A DNA stretch of 14,404 nucleotides from Firmicutes bacterium CAG:110 (GCA_000434635.1 HF988135.1:72644-87047), one strand, 5' to 3'; numbered from the stretch's first letter, positions 5,829 through 12,899 are shown. The notes: generated by a model from the sequence alone, not told the origin. A program made the numbers and translations.

Positions 5829-5878
5829 TTGACAAATCTGTTATATCTGTATATACTGCACATATACAGTTGTAACAG
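5829..5878 (+). promoter_or_regulatory. Promoter and 41-bp dyad operator of the GntR operon
   Basis: TTGACA (5829-5834), 17-base spacer, TATACT (5852-5857) is a near-consensus sigma-A promoter. Centred on 5858 are two concentric inverted repeats: inner CTGTATAT (5847-5854) / ATATACAG (5862-5869) and outer CTGTTA (5838-5843) / TAACAG (5873-5878). The -10 lies inside the dyad, so binding there would block transcription. Autorepression by the GntR protein encoded next is the natural inference. Confidence 0.85.
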
Positions 5879-5893
5879 AAGTGAGGTGCCAAA

Positions 5894-6265
5894 GTGACCG
5901 TATTGATCGACAACAAAAGCAGCCTTCCCATTTACGACCAGATCTACTCCCAGATCAAAGCACAGATCATCAGCGGCGAGCTTCAGGAGCACGAAGCCCT
6001 GCCCTCCATCCGGAATCTCGCCAAGGATCTGCGCATCAGCGTCATCACCACCAAGCGCGCCTACGACGAGCTGGAAAAAGAGGGCTTCATCTACACCATC
6101 GCCGCCAAGGGCTGCTTCGTGGCTCCCAAAAATGTGGAGCTGCTCCGGGAGGAGACCCTGAAAAACATCGAAAATCACATTGACCAGATCGTCCGCCTTT
6201 CCCAGTCCGTCGGCCTGAGTGAACAGGAAATCCTGGATATGGTCAGATTTGCCATGGAGGATTGA
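5894..6265 (+). CDS. GntR-family transcriptional repressor, YtrA type
   Basis: Short GntR regulator of 123 residues that probably represses its own operon. The start is GTG at 5894, with AAGTGAGGTG shortly upstream. The winged helix-turn-helix covers about residues 11-78: PIYDQIYSQIK at 12-22, the LPSIRNLAKDLRIS helix region at 36-49, a recognition helix around ITTKRAYDELEKEG, and the wing IYTIAAKGCFV. The remaining 45 residues form the short helical dimerisation tail typical of the YtrA subfamily, with no large effector domain. The stop lies 2 bases before the start of the ABC ATPase gene. By family knowledge, YtrA-type regulators control adjacent ABC transporters and are often relieved by cell-wall-active antibiotics; the inducer here is unknown. 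Confidence 0.92.
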   Translation: MTVLIDNKSSLPIYDQIYSQIKAQIISGELQEHEALPSIRNLAKDLRISVITTKRAYDELEKEGFIYTIAAKGCFVAPKNVELLREETLKNIENHIDQIVRLSQSVGLSEQEILDMVRFAMED

Positions 6266-6267
6266 AC

Positions 6268-7110
6268 ATGAACGCATTGGAAATACGGGATTTAACCAAG
6301 CACTACACCGGTTTTTTCCTGAATCATCTGAACCTGACCCTGCCCTGGGGCTGCATTATGGGGCTTGTGGGCGAAAACGGTGCGGGAAAAAGCACCACCA
6401 TCAAGCTGATTCTCAACACCATTTCCCGTGACGGCGGCACCGTCACCATTTTGGGCCGGGACAACCGGGAGAACTTGTGCCTCTCCAAAGAGGAGATCGG
6501 CGTGGTGCTGGACGAGGTGGGCATCTCCACCTGTCTCACCGCCCGGCAGGTAGGCAAGATCATGCAGGGCATTTACCGCAGCTGGGACGAAGCGGTCTTT
6601 TCCGACTATCTGACCCGGCTGGCCGTTCCCGCGGATAAGAAATTCAAGGATTTTTCCCGGGGCATGAAAATGAAGCTTGGCATTGCCGTCGCCCTGTCCC
6701 ACCACCCCCGGCTTCTGATTCTGGACGAGGCCACCAGCGGCCTTGACCCGGTCGTCCGGGACGAGGTCATGGACATTTTCAACGAATTCACCCGGGACGA
6801 GAATCACGCCATTCTGATCTCCTCCCACATTGTCAGCGACTTGGAAAAGATCTGCGACTACATCACCTTCCTGCACAAAGGCAGGCTGATCCTCTGCGAA
6901 GAAAAAGACCGGCTGAAGGAGGAATACGGGGTTCTTCACTGCACCGCTCGGGACGCGGCAGCCATTCCCGCTTCCGCCATCGTCGGCAAACGGGTGTCAC
7001 CCCTCGGCTGCGAGCTTCTGGTGAAGCGGTCGGGCGTCCCCGGAAATCCCACGTTCAGCCCGGTGGATATTGAGCAGCTGTTCATTTTCATGGCAAAGGA
7101 GGAACACTGA
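6268..7110 (+). CDS. ABC transporter ATP-binding protein (YtrB-like)
   Basis: ATPase of a small ABC-2-type exporter, 280 residues. I chose ATG 6268 rather than the in-frame TTG 6 bases earlier, because GGAGG at 6256-6260 is correctly spaced for it. Motifs: Walker A GENGAGKST (35-43), a divergent signature FSRGMKMKLG (129-138), Walker B LLILDE (149-154) followed by ATSGLDP, and switch His187 in ISSHIVSDLEK. The FSRGMK signature and the C-terminal extension after residue 210 are typical of ATPases that follow YtrA-type GntR genes. It follows the repressor gene by 2 bases and precedes the permease by 1 base, so the three are one operon. The exported substrate is unknown; a role in envelope stress is inferred from the family. 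Confidence 0.92.
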   Translation: MNALEIRDLTKHYTGFFLNHLNLTLPWGCIMGLVGENGAGKSTTIKLILNTISRDGGTVTILGRDNRENLCLSKEEIGVVLDEVGISTCLTARQVGKIMQGIYRSWDEAVFSDYLTRLAVPADKKFKDFSRGMKMKLGIAVALSHHPRLLILDEATSGLDPVVRDEVMDIFNEFTRDENHAILISSHIVSDLEKICDYITFLHKGRLILCEEKDRLKEEYGVLHCTARDAAAIPASAIVGKRVSPLGCELLVKRSGVPGNPTFSPVDIEQLFIFMAKEEH

Positions 7111-7111
7111 T

Positions 7112-7726
7112 ATGAAGGGTCTGATTCGGAAGGATTTTTACCTGCTTTGGAGTTACTGCCGGCTGATGCCCCTGTTTTTGCTGGCGTTTATTATCTTTTC
7201 CGCCTTTTCTTCGGACGGGCAGTCGCCCTTTTTCATCTACTATCCCTGCATTCTCAGCAGCGTCCTGCCGGTGAACCTGCTGGCCTATGACGATGCGGAG
7301 CACTGGCTCACCTACTGCGACACGCTCCCGGTGACCCGGCGGCAATACGTCTCCGGAAAGTACATCATGAGTCTGATCTGCGCCGGTACCATTTTCCTGC
7401 TGTCCGCCGTCGCCGCCGTCGTCCGGCTCTGCCGGAGCGGCGCGTTCAATCCGGCCGACCTGACTGACCAGCTGGCAGTGCTTGCCATGATCTCCCTGCT
7501 GTCCTCCGCGCTGACCATGCCGCCGCTGTTCAAATTCGGCGCGCAGAAGGGCCGCATTGTCTTCATCGGCGTGGTTGGTATTTTCTGCGGTCTCACCGCC
7601 ATTCTGGAGACACCGGACTTATCCGGTGTCTCCCTCCCCATTGCACTGTTTCCGATTCTGGCAATGGTCATCTTCGCCGCCTCATGGCTGCTGTCCATCC
7701 GGTTTTATGAGAAACGGGAAATCTGA
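7112..7726 (+). CDS. Small ABC-2-type transporter permease
   Basis: Membrane subunit paired with the preceding ATPase, 204 residues. ATG 7112 is chosen because AAAGGAGG (7095-7102) precedes it by 9 bases; a longer in-frame version would only add residues encoded within the ATPase gene. About six membrane segments are visible, near 17-32, 39-58, 85-105, 121-140, 148-165 and 175-196. The stretch YDDAEHWLTYCDTLPVTRR (59-77), followed by YVSGKY, is characteristic of ABC-2 permeases of Firmicutes linked to GntR regulators. A Pro-rich LPVTRR turn joins the second and third segments. The gene ends 11 bases before a strong bidirectional terminator. Confidence 0.87.
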   Translation: MKGLIRKDFYLLWSYCRLMPLFLLAFIIFSAFSSDGQSPFFIYYPCILSSVLPVNLLAYDDAEHWLTYCDTLPVTRRQYVSGKYIMSLICAGTIFLLSAVAAVVRLCRSGAFNPADLTDQLAVLAMISLLSSALTMPPLFKFGAQKGRIVFIGVVGIFCGLTAILETPDLSGVSLPIALFPILAMVIFAASWLLSIRFYEKREI

Positions 7727-7737
7727 AACTATAAAAG

Positions 7738-7776
7738 CACATCGGCCATCCAAATGGACGGCCGATGTGTTTTTTT
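7738..7776. terminator. Bidirectional terminator between convergent ABC-2 permease and galE
   Basis: CACATCGGCC (7738-7747) and GGCCGATGTG (7760-7769) form a perfect 10-bp stem, with TCCA/TGGA pairing inside the loop and T at 7770-7776. It serves the ytr-like operon on the plus strand and can also end the galE transcript, whose stop codon is at 7785-7787. Confidence 0.9.
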
Positions 7777-7784
7777 GCTGTTCT

Positions 7785-8801
7785 TTATTCCCCGTACCCC
7801 ATGGGATTCTTTGACTGCCAGTTCCAGGAGTCACGGCACATGTCTTCCAGATTCTTTTCCGCCTTCCAGCCAAGGACGCGCTCGCTCTTGGCCGGGTCTG
7901 CGTAGCAGGTGGGCAGGTCGCCGGGACGGCGGCCGACGATCTGGTACGGGACCTTGACACCATTGGCCTTCTCAAAGGCGTGAACCATGTCCAGCACGCT
8001 GTAGCCGATTCCGGTGCCCAGATTGAACACCTCGCAGCCCTGGCCGGAAACGACGTATTTCACCGCCGCCACATGTCCCTTGGCCAGATCCACCACATGG
8101 ATGTAATCCCGGACGCCGGTGCCGTCGGGGGTGGGATAGTCGTTGCCGTAGATGCTGAGCTTCTCCCGGCGGCCGATGGCCACCTGGGTGATGTAGGGCA
8201 TCAGGTTGTTGGGAATGCCCCGGGGATCTTCGCCGATCATGCCGCTTTCGTGGGCACCGATGGGGTTGAAGTAGCGCAGAAGCACAACGCTCCATTCCTT
8301 GTCGGCGAAAGCCATGCCGGAGAGGATCTGCTCGGTCATGTACTTTGTCCAGCCGTAGGGGTTGGTGCAGTTGCCGGTGCGGCTGGTTTCCCGCAGAGGC
8401 ATCTCGTTGTCACCGGAATAGACGGTGGCGGAGGAGGAGAAAATAATCTTCTTGCAGCCCACGTCGGCCATGACCTTGGTCAGCACCAGGGTGGTATTGA
8501 GGTTATTGTCGTAGTAGCGCCAGGGCTGGGCGACGGATTCCCCAACGGCCTTCAGACCCGCAAAGTGAATGACGGCGGAAATCTCATTTTCCCCGAAGAT
8601 TTTCCGGAGAAGCGCCTCGTCCCGGACGTCTCCCTCGTAGAATTTGACCTTTTTGCCGGTAATGGCCTCCACCCGCTCCAGGCTCTTGGGGTTGGCGTTG
8701 CACAGATTGTCGATGACCGTCACATCGTATCCGCTGTTGAGAAGCTCAACGCAGGTGTGGGAGCCGATGTATCCGGCGCCGCCGGTAACCAGAATGTTCA
8801 T
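7785..8801 (-). CDS. galE: UDP-glucose/UDP-N-acetylglucosamine 4-epimerase
   Basis: NAD-dependent short-chain dehydrogenase-type epimerase, 338 residues, the same length as E. coli GalE and collinear with it. The NAD-binding GGAGYIGSH is at 7-15. Catalytic Ser124 lies in FSSSATVY, and Tyr149 and Lys153 form YGWTK. The substrate loop has RRPGDLP at 291-297. Position 299, Tyr in E. coli and Cys in the human enzyme, is Cys here. By established work on GalE specificity a small residue here admits N-acetylated sugars, so the enzyme should interconvert UDP-GlcNAc and UDP-GalNAc as well as UDP-Glc and UDP-Gal. AAAGGAGGAT precedes the ATG. It lies downstream of a NahK-like kinase on the same strand, as in LNB/GNB pathway clusters. 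The identity is firm; dual specificity is inference from one residue and context. Confidence 0.95.
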   Translation of the reverse strand: MNILVTGGAGYIGSHTCVELLNSGYDVTVIDNLCNANPKSLERVEAITGKKVKFYEGDVRDEALLRKIFGENEISAVIHFAGLKAVGESVAQPWRYYDNNLNTTLVLTKVMADVGCKKIIFSSSATVYSGDNEMPLRETSRTGNCTNPYGWTKYMTEQILSGMAFADKEWSVVLLRYFNPIGAHESGMIGEDPRGIPNNLMPYITQVAIGRREKLSIYGNDYPTPDGTGVRDYIHVVDLAKGHVAAVKYVVSGQGCEVFNLGTGIGYSVLDMVHAFEKANGVKVPYQIVGRRPGDLPTCYADPAKSERVLGWKAEKNLEDMCRDSWNWQSKNPMGYGE

Positions 8802-8861
8802 TGTGGTATCCTCCTTTATATACTGCGCAAAAGCGCATTATGTGCATCTGTTTTCAAGAAC

Positions 8862-8889
8862 ATTATAACGCCTCCGCCGGAAATTGCAA
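8862..8889 (-). promoter_or_regulatory. Probable promoter of galE
   Basis: Minus-strand TTGCAA (complement of 8884-8889), 16-base spacer, TATAAT (complement of 8862-8867). Its leader holds a small TGCGC-AAAA-GCGCA hairpin (8824-8837) ahead of the ribosome-binding site. A weak GC stem followed by seven T lies just after the nahK stop on this strand (around 8892-8916), so galE may have its own transcript, partial read-through from nahK, or both. Confidence 0.65.
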
Positions 8890-8924
8890 CCAAAAAAAGC
8901 AGCCGTTTTCGCCGGTGTTTCCCG

Positions 8925-10049
8925 TCATTTCGCATATTTTGCGACCACCGCCCCCATGGCGTCGAACTGCTCCTCCATGTCCTTCACCAGCTTCAGCTGG
9001 GTACGGGCACGATCCAGGTTCTGCCGGGGGTGGCTGACATGGAAGTAATGGTCGCCGTCCAAGTAATCCGTCAGGAAGCGGATGCCGCATTCCAGCGTCA
9101 TCAGCCGGGCGCCCCAGGGCAGATATTCCAGCTCCGCAGAGGTCAGGCTTCCCCGCGCCCCCTCCAGGAAGCCCCGGGTGAACACCTCATACAGCGAAAT
9201 GTCAAAATTGACTTTCGTCAAGTCCTGCTCGTCCTCCATGCAGTGGTTCGCGCCAAAGCGGATGGAGTCGCCGAAGTCGTTGATGGCGAGACCCGGCATG
9301 GTGGTGTCCAGATCGATAATGCAGATGCCCTCATGGGTGTCCCGGTCGATCAGGATGTTATTCAGCTTCGTGTCATTGTGGGTGACGCGAAGAGGAAGCT
9401 TTCCCTCCCGCAGCGCCCGCAGAGCAACGCCGCAGTCCGCTTTCCGCCGCAAAATGAATTGAATCTCCGGGGATACCCCCTCTGCCCGGTTCAGCTTATC
9501 GGCTTCCAGCGCGGCAAGAAACTGCTCAAAGCGGCTTTCGGTGTCGTGGAAATGGGGAATGGTCTCATGGAGCGTCCGGGCGGGATAATCCCGGAGCATG
9601 TACTGGAACCGCCCGAACGCCCGTCCCGACGCCGCAAACAGCTCCGGCGTAGCCGACTGGTAGCATTCTGCGTTTTCAATAAAGGGCATCAGCCGCCACG
9701 CTCTGCCCTCGGCATCGGTCACAAAGTCAGCGCCGTCTCCGGTTTTCACCAGGCTCAAGGTCTCCCGCAGAGGGTCGCCGCCCTCGGCAAGGATTTCCCT
9801 GCGCAGATAGGACGTAATGCCAACAAAATTCTCCATCACTTCCTCGGGGTGGGGAAACGCCGCCTGAGACAGCCGCTGCAAAATAAAGCGGGCGGTACCG
9901 CCCTCCGGGGTCTTGCACACCACGCAGAAGGTGTCGTTGATATGCCCCTTGCCATGGCGGGCAACGTCCGCGACCGTCCCCGGCAGCACATAGGCCGCCA
10001 GAATCTGTGAAATAACGGAATCCCCCTCGGGAGCAGAAATTGTATTCAT
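8925..10049 (-). CDS. nahK: N-acetylhexosamine 1-kinase (NahK-like, APH fold)
   Basis: Cytoplasmic anomeric kinase predicted to turn GlcNAc or GalNAc plus ATP into the sugar 1-phosphate; 374 residues, close to the family length. From memory of the Bifidobacterium NahK (LnpB) sequence, the similarity is extensive. Shared features include RHGKGHINDTF near the glycine-rich loop (31-41), the catalytic loop THNDTKLNN (223-231, with Asp226), the metal-binding DLDT (246-249) followed by MPG, DFGDSIRFGA (258-267), and a C-terminal TLECGIRFLTDYLDGD segment. GGAGGAT stands before the ATG. The gene begins 27 bases after the LysR gene on the same strand, so the two are probably cotranscribed; galE follows after a 123-bp gap. 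MurNAc/GlcNAc 1-kinases (AmgK) share the fold, and a different or wider sugar range is possible. No galacto-N-biose phosphorylase is within the window. Confidence 0.88.
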   Translation of the reverse strand: MNTISAPEGDSVISQILAAYVLPGTVADVARHGKGHINDTFCVVCKTPEGGTARFILQRLSQAAFPHPEEVMENFVGITSYLRREILAEGGDPLRETLSLVKTGDGADFVTDAEGRAWRLMPFIENAECYQSATPELFAASGRAFGRFQYMLRDYPARTLHETIPHFHDTESRFEQFLAALEADKLNRAEGVSPEIQFILRRKADCGVALRALREGKLPLRVTHNDTKLNNILIDRDTHEGICIIDLDTTMPGLAINDFGDSIRFGANHCMEDEQDLTKVNFDISLYEVFTRGFLEGARGSLTSAELEYLPWGARLMTLECGIRFLTDYLDGDHYFHVSHPRQNLDRARTQLKLVKDMEEQFDAMGAVVAKYAK

Positions 10050-10076
10050 TTTCGGTATCCTCCAATCAAAACGCGG

Positions 10077-10955
10077 TTATTTTCCGCTCTGTTCCTTCAC
10101 CCAGGCCACCGCCGTTTGGGCGAAAGCCTCGACCACAGGCAGGGGCTTCCCCTCCGGGATGGCCAGGGCGATCGTCCGGCTTGCCCGGGGCTTCAGCGGG
10201 CGAACCGCCAGATTCTGTGTCCGTCCCTGGATAAGCAGCTGGGGAACGATGGAAATGCCCAGCCCCTGCTCCACCATGGCCAGAATGGCGTAGTCGTCCT
10301 TGGTGGTAAATTTAATGTTCGGGCGCACCCCCGCATTGTCCAGCGCCCGGTGGATGTCATGGGCTGAGCTTTGCAGCAGACTGATAAAGGGGTCTTCCCC
10401 CAGCTCCTGAATGGGAATTTCCTCCAGCTGCGCCAGCCGGTGGTTTTTCGGCATGATGGCCACCAGCGGATCCTGGGTCAGAGGGATGGTGCGCATCCCC
10501 TCCGGGGCAGGCAGGGTCACAAACCCCAGGTCAACCTCCCCCTCCCGAAGCCACTGCTCCATGTCGTGGTAATCGCCGTTGAACATTTTCAGCTCGGCCT
10601 TGGGGTGAGCGCTCTGGAATGTCCGGATCATCCCCGGCAGCCAGTGAACCGCCACACTGGTAAAGGCTCCCAGCCGGACGGTTCCGGCGTCGGCGCTGCG
10701 GATGTCTCCGATCAGCTCCGTCAGCTCCCGATCCTTCTGTAAAATCTCCTGCATTTTGGGCAGCACCATCGCTCCCGCCTCCGTCAGCCGGATGCCGCTC
10801 CGGTTCCGGCGCAGAAGAACGAAGCCGTATTCTTCCTCCAGCGTGCTTAAAACATGGCTGATCCGGGACTGGGTCGACCCCATGGCTTCCGCCGCCCTGG
10901 TCAGGCTGCCCAGCTCCACCGTTCGCACGAATGCTTCATATTTTTTCAGGCTCAT
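10077..10955 (-). CDS. LysR-family transcriptional regulator
   Basis: DNA-binding regulator of 292 residues with the usual two parts. The N-terminal winged helix-turn-helix (1-60) contains the family pattern FVRTVELGSLTRAAEAMGST, then QSRISHVLSTLEEE and the LLRRNRSGIRLTEAG wing. A linker helix (60-85) and the periplasmic-binding-like effector domain (about 88-290) follow. I chose the ATG at 10955, because GAAGGG precedes it by 9 bases and LysR proteins start close to this point. An in-frame ATG 33 bases earlier lacks a ribosome-binding site. It is upstream of nahK in a likely operon and divergent from the PutP-type symporter gene, the classic LysR arrangement, so both neighbours are candidate targets. 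The effector ligand is unknown. Confidence 0.92.
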   Translation of the reverse strand: MSLKKYEAFVRTVELGSLTRAAEAMGSTQSRISHVLSTLEEEYGFVLLRRNRSGIRLTEAGAMVLPKMQEILQKDRELTELIGDIRSADAGTVRLGAFTSVAVHWLPGMIRTFQSAHPKAELKMFNGDYHDMEQWLREGEVDLGFVTLPAPEGMRTIPLTQDPLVAIMPKNHRLAQLEEIPIQELGEDPFISLLQSSAHDIHRALDNAGVRPNIKFTTKDDYAILAMVEQGLGISIVPQLLIQGRTQNLAVRPLKPRASRTIALAIPEGKPLPVVEAFAQTAVAWVKEQSGK

Positions 10956-11000
10956 GCCGGTTTTCCCTTCTTCATGCGGAATTTTCATTATATCTTGTGT

Positions 11001-11029
11001 ATAATAGCACTTATCCCTTTCTTTGGCAA
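11001..11029 (-). promoter_or_regulatory. Promoter of lysR-nahK
   Basis: Minus-strand TTGCCA (complement of 11024-11029), 17-base spacer, TATTAT (complement of 11001-11006). The -35 is 35 bases from the -35 of the divergent symporter promoter, so one bound LysR tetramer could touch both. Confidence 0.75.
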
Positions 11030-11063
11030 CGTTTTTTTGTACAACTCAGGAAGAAAGTTTTCG

Positions 11064-11106
11064 TTGCAAAAATCCTAAAACCTTTGTATAATGATTTCAT
11101 CATTAT
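11064..11106 (+). promoter_or_regulatory. Promoter and candidate operator of the symporter gene
   Basis: TTGCAA (11064-11069), 17-base spacer, TATAAT (11087-11092). The perfect dyad ATAATGAT-TTC-ATCATTAT (11088-11106) covers most of the -10 and the expected transcript start, a position suited to repression. The regulator is not known; the site is not obviously a T-N11-A LysR box. Confidence 0.75.
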
Positions 11107-11114
11107 TAAGCATG

Positions 11115-11139
11115 GATACATGATTTTATTTCATGTATC
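11115..11139 (+). repeat. Leader inverted repeat of the symporter mRNA
   Basis: GATACATG (11115-11122), 9-base AT-rich loop, CATGTATC (11132-11139) lies in the 5' leader and ends a few bases before the AGAGAGGG ribosome-binding site. It could be an RNA hairpin affecting translation or a protein-binding site. Confidence 0.5.
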
Positions 11140-11158
11140 GAAAGAGAGAGGGATTTTT

Positions 11159-12610
11159 GTGAATTATATTGAGCTTTCCGTATTCATAGCCTATTTCGTA
11201 TTCATGGTAGCCATCGGCCTGTACTTCTTCAGCAAGTCCAAAGGCGCCGGTGAAAAGGATTACTTCCTCGGCGGCCGCAACATGGGTGCGTGGGTGTCCG
11301 CCCTGTCCGCCGGCGCCTCCGACATGAGCGCCTGGGTGCTCATGGGGCTTCCCGCATCCATCTACTTAAGCGGCATGGGTCAGACCTGGATCGCCATCGG
11401 TCTCGGCATCGGCTACGCCGTGAGCTGGATTTTCATGGCGCCCCGGCTGCGCCGGTTCTCCATCGCGGCCAATGACTCCATCACCATCCCCCAGTACCTG
11501 ACCAACCGGTTCCTGAGCAAGAACAAGTCCCTGCAAATCCTCAGCGCTATCATTTTCCTTGTGGCCTACACCATCTACGCCGCCTCCTCCATCAAGGCCT
11601 GCGGCACCCTGTTCAACACGGTCATGGACATCGATCCCACCGTCGCCATGTATATCGCCGCCTTCATCATCGTGGCCTACACCTTCCTTGGCGGCTTCAG
11701 CGCGGTGTGCTGGACGGATTTCTTCCAGGGCATGATCATGCTGGCGGCGCTCTTGATCGCCCCCCTGTTCGCTCTGGCGCTGGCCAAAGCAGGCGACGGT
11801 GCCGCGACCGGCGCGACCCTGCCCGACGGCTTCTTCAACTTCTTCACCACCCCTCAGGACATCATTTCCGGCCTTGGCTGGGGCCTTGGCTACTTCGGTA
11901 TGCCCCACATCATCATCCGGTTTATGTCCCTGAAATCCGAGAAGGAACTTCGCAAGTCCAGCGTGATCGGCATTTCCTGGACGACCATCATCCTGATCAT
12001 GTCCGCCCTGACCGCCATCGCCGGCCGCCTGTATCTGGGCGAAATTGAGGATTCCTCCACCGTGTTCATCACCATGGTTCGCCGCATCTTCCCCGCGCTG
12101 GTATCCGGTCTGCTGCTGTCCGCGATCCTGTCCGCCGCCATGTCTACGGCTGACTCCCAGCTTCTGGCGGCGTCCTCCGCCTTTGCCAGCGATGTCTATA
12201 AGCCCGTCATCCGCAAGAAGGCTTCCGACTCTGAAATGCTGTGGGCAGGGCGCATCGTGGTCATCGTCATCGCCGTTGTCGCGCTGATGATCGCCTCCGA
12301 CCCCAACTCCGGCTCCATCATGGGTCTGGTGGAAAATGCCTGGGGTGTCTTCGGCGCGGCCTTCGGCCCCGTCATTCTGCTGAGCCTGTTCTGGAAGCGG
12401 CTCACCTTCGGCGGAACGGTGGCAGGCATTGCCGTCGGCGCTGCGGTGGATATCCTCTGGCTGGTTTTCCTGTCCTCCACCGATATCTACGAGATCGTTC
12501 CCGGCTTCGCCGCCGGTCTGTTGGCCGCCGTGGTGGTTTCTCTTCTCTCGAAAGGCCCCGGCAAGGATGTGGAAGACCTCTTCGACCGCGCTGTCGATCT
12601 GAAATCCTGA
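11159..12610 (+). CDS. putP: Sodium/proline symporter (SSS family, PutP type)
   Basis: Inner-membrane Na+-coupled transporter of 483 residues (E. coli PutP has 502). The start is GTG at 11159, preceded by AGAGAGGG; the frame is open further upstream, but only through the promoter region. The protein follows E. coli PutP closely from residue 33: DYFLGGRNMG, ALSAGASDMSAW with Asp55 at the position of the essential Asp55 of PutP, GGFSAVCWTD, GWGLGYFGMPHII, and SAILSAAMSTADSQLL, in which Ser329 and Thr330 correspond to the sodium-site Ser340 and Thr341. About 13 membrane segments are expected by family. Proline is the likely substrate on this similarity; pantothenate, sialic acid and sugar carriers of the same superfamily lack this combination. 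The gene is divergent from lysR and ends at its own terminator, so it is probably monocistronic. Uptake of proline as nutrient or osmolyte is inferred. Confidence 0.9.
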   Translation: MNYIELSVFIAYFVFMVAIGLYFFSKSKGAGEKDYFLGGRNMGAWVSALSAGASDMSAWVLMGLPASIYLSGMGQTWIAIGLGIGYAVSWIFMAPRLRRFSIAANDSITIPQYLTNRFLSKNKSLQILSAIIFLVAYTIYAASSIKACGTLFNTVMDIDPTVAMYIAAFIIVAYTFLGGFSAVCWTDFFQGMIMLAALLIAPLFALALAKAGDGAATGATLPDGFFNFFTTPQDIISGLGWGLGYFGMPHIIIRFMSLKSEKELRKSSVIGISWTTIILIMSALTAIAGRLYLGEIEDSSTVFITMVRRIFPALVSGLLLSAILSAAMSTADSQLLAASSAFASDVYKPVIRKKASDSEMLWAGRIVVIVIAVVALMIASDPNSGSIMGLVENAWGVFGAAFGPVILLSLFWKRLTFGGTVAGIAVGAAVDILWLVFLSSTDIYEIVPGFAAGLLAAVVVSLLSKGPGKDVEDLFDRAVDLKS

Positions 12611-12624
12611 GTTCCGCCATATAC

Positions 12625-12664
12625 GCGGTGAGTTTCCCCTGTGGAAGCTCACCGCTTTCGTTTG
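12625..12664 (+). terminator. Intrinsic terminator of the symporter gene
   Basis: GCGGTGAGTTTCC (12625-12637) and GGAAGCTCACCGC (12643-12655) pair over 13 bp with one G-U, followed by the T-rich TTTCGTTT. It lies 14 bases after the stop codon and 7 bases before the MITE-like element. Confidence 0.85.
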
Positions 12665-12670
12665 CCTTCC

Positions 12671-12892
12671 AGGGAACCTCTGAACAAATCGTCTGCGGCC
12701 GTGAGCGGATCTTTTCCGCCCACTCTTCGGTATCGAAAACGGGAAATATAGCGCAGCCGTTGCCGACGTAAGTCGGCTTACGGATGCGGCATACCCCTTG
12801 CGGGTACACAAAGTATTCCGCCGCTTTCGATGCCTCGATTGGCCGAAAAATCTCTCGCTCACAGCTCTTGCCGATTTATTCAGAGCTTCCCT
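12671..12892. mobile_element. MITE-like foldback element, 222 bp
   Basis: Terminal inverted repeats of 21 bp (12671-12691 and 12872-12892) begin AGGGAACCTCTGAAC on the left and, read inward on the other strand, AGGGAAGCTCTGAAT on the right, with two mismatches in 21. The similarity continues inward in weaker form for about 60 bp: GTGAGCG, a TTTTTCG/TTTTCCG segment and ATCGAAA-CGG recur at matching places in both arms. The whole unit can therefore fold on itself. The centre carries GCCGAC-GTAA-GTCGGC and TACCC-TTGC-GGGTA hairpins. No transposase or other credible gene is inside. No target-site duplication is apparent, so the ends are certain only to about a base or the insertion is old. The parent transposon family is not identified. 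Confidence 0.78.
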
Positions 12893-12899
12893 AATCTCC

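Noticed and set aside
7980..10010. 676-codon plus-strand frame opposite galE and nahK
   Set aside because: It crosses two genes and an intergenic region containing a promoter for the opposite strand, and shows no domain or ribosome-binding site.
10956..10988. N-terminal extension of the LysR protein from an earlier ATG
   Set aside because: The earlier ATG has no ribosome-binding site at usable distance and adds residues not expected before the LysR helix-turn-helix; the internal ATG has GAAGGG at good spacing.
10931..11158. N-terminal extension of the PutP frame
   Set aside because: The extra codons cover the divergent promoter region and the palindromic operator; the GTG at 11159 has AGAGAGGG ahead of it and gives a protein that aligns with PutP from its first membrane segment.
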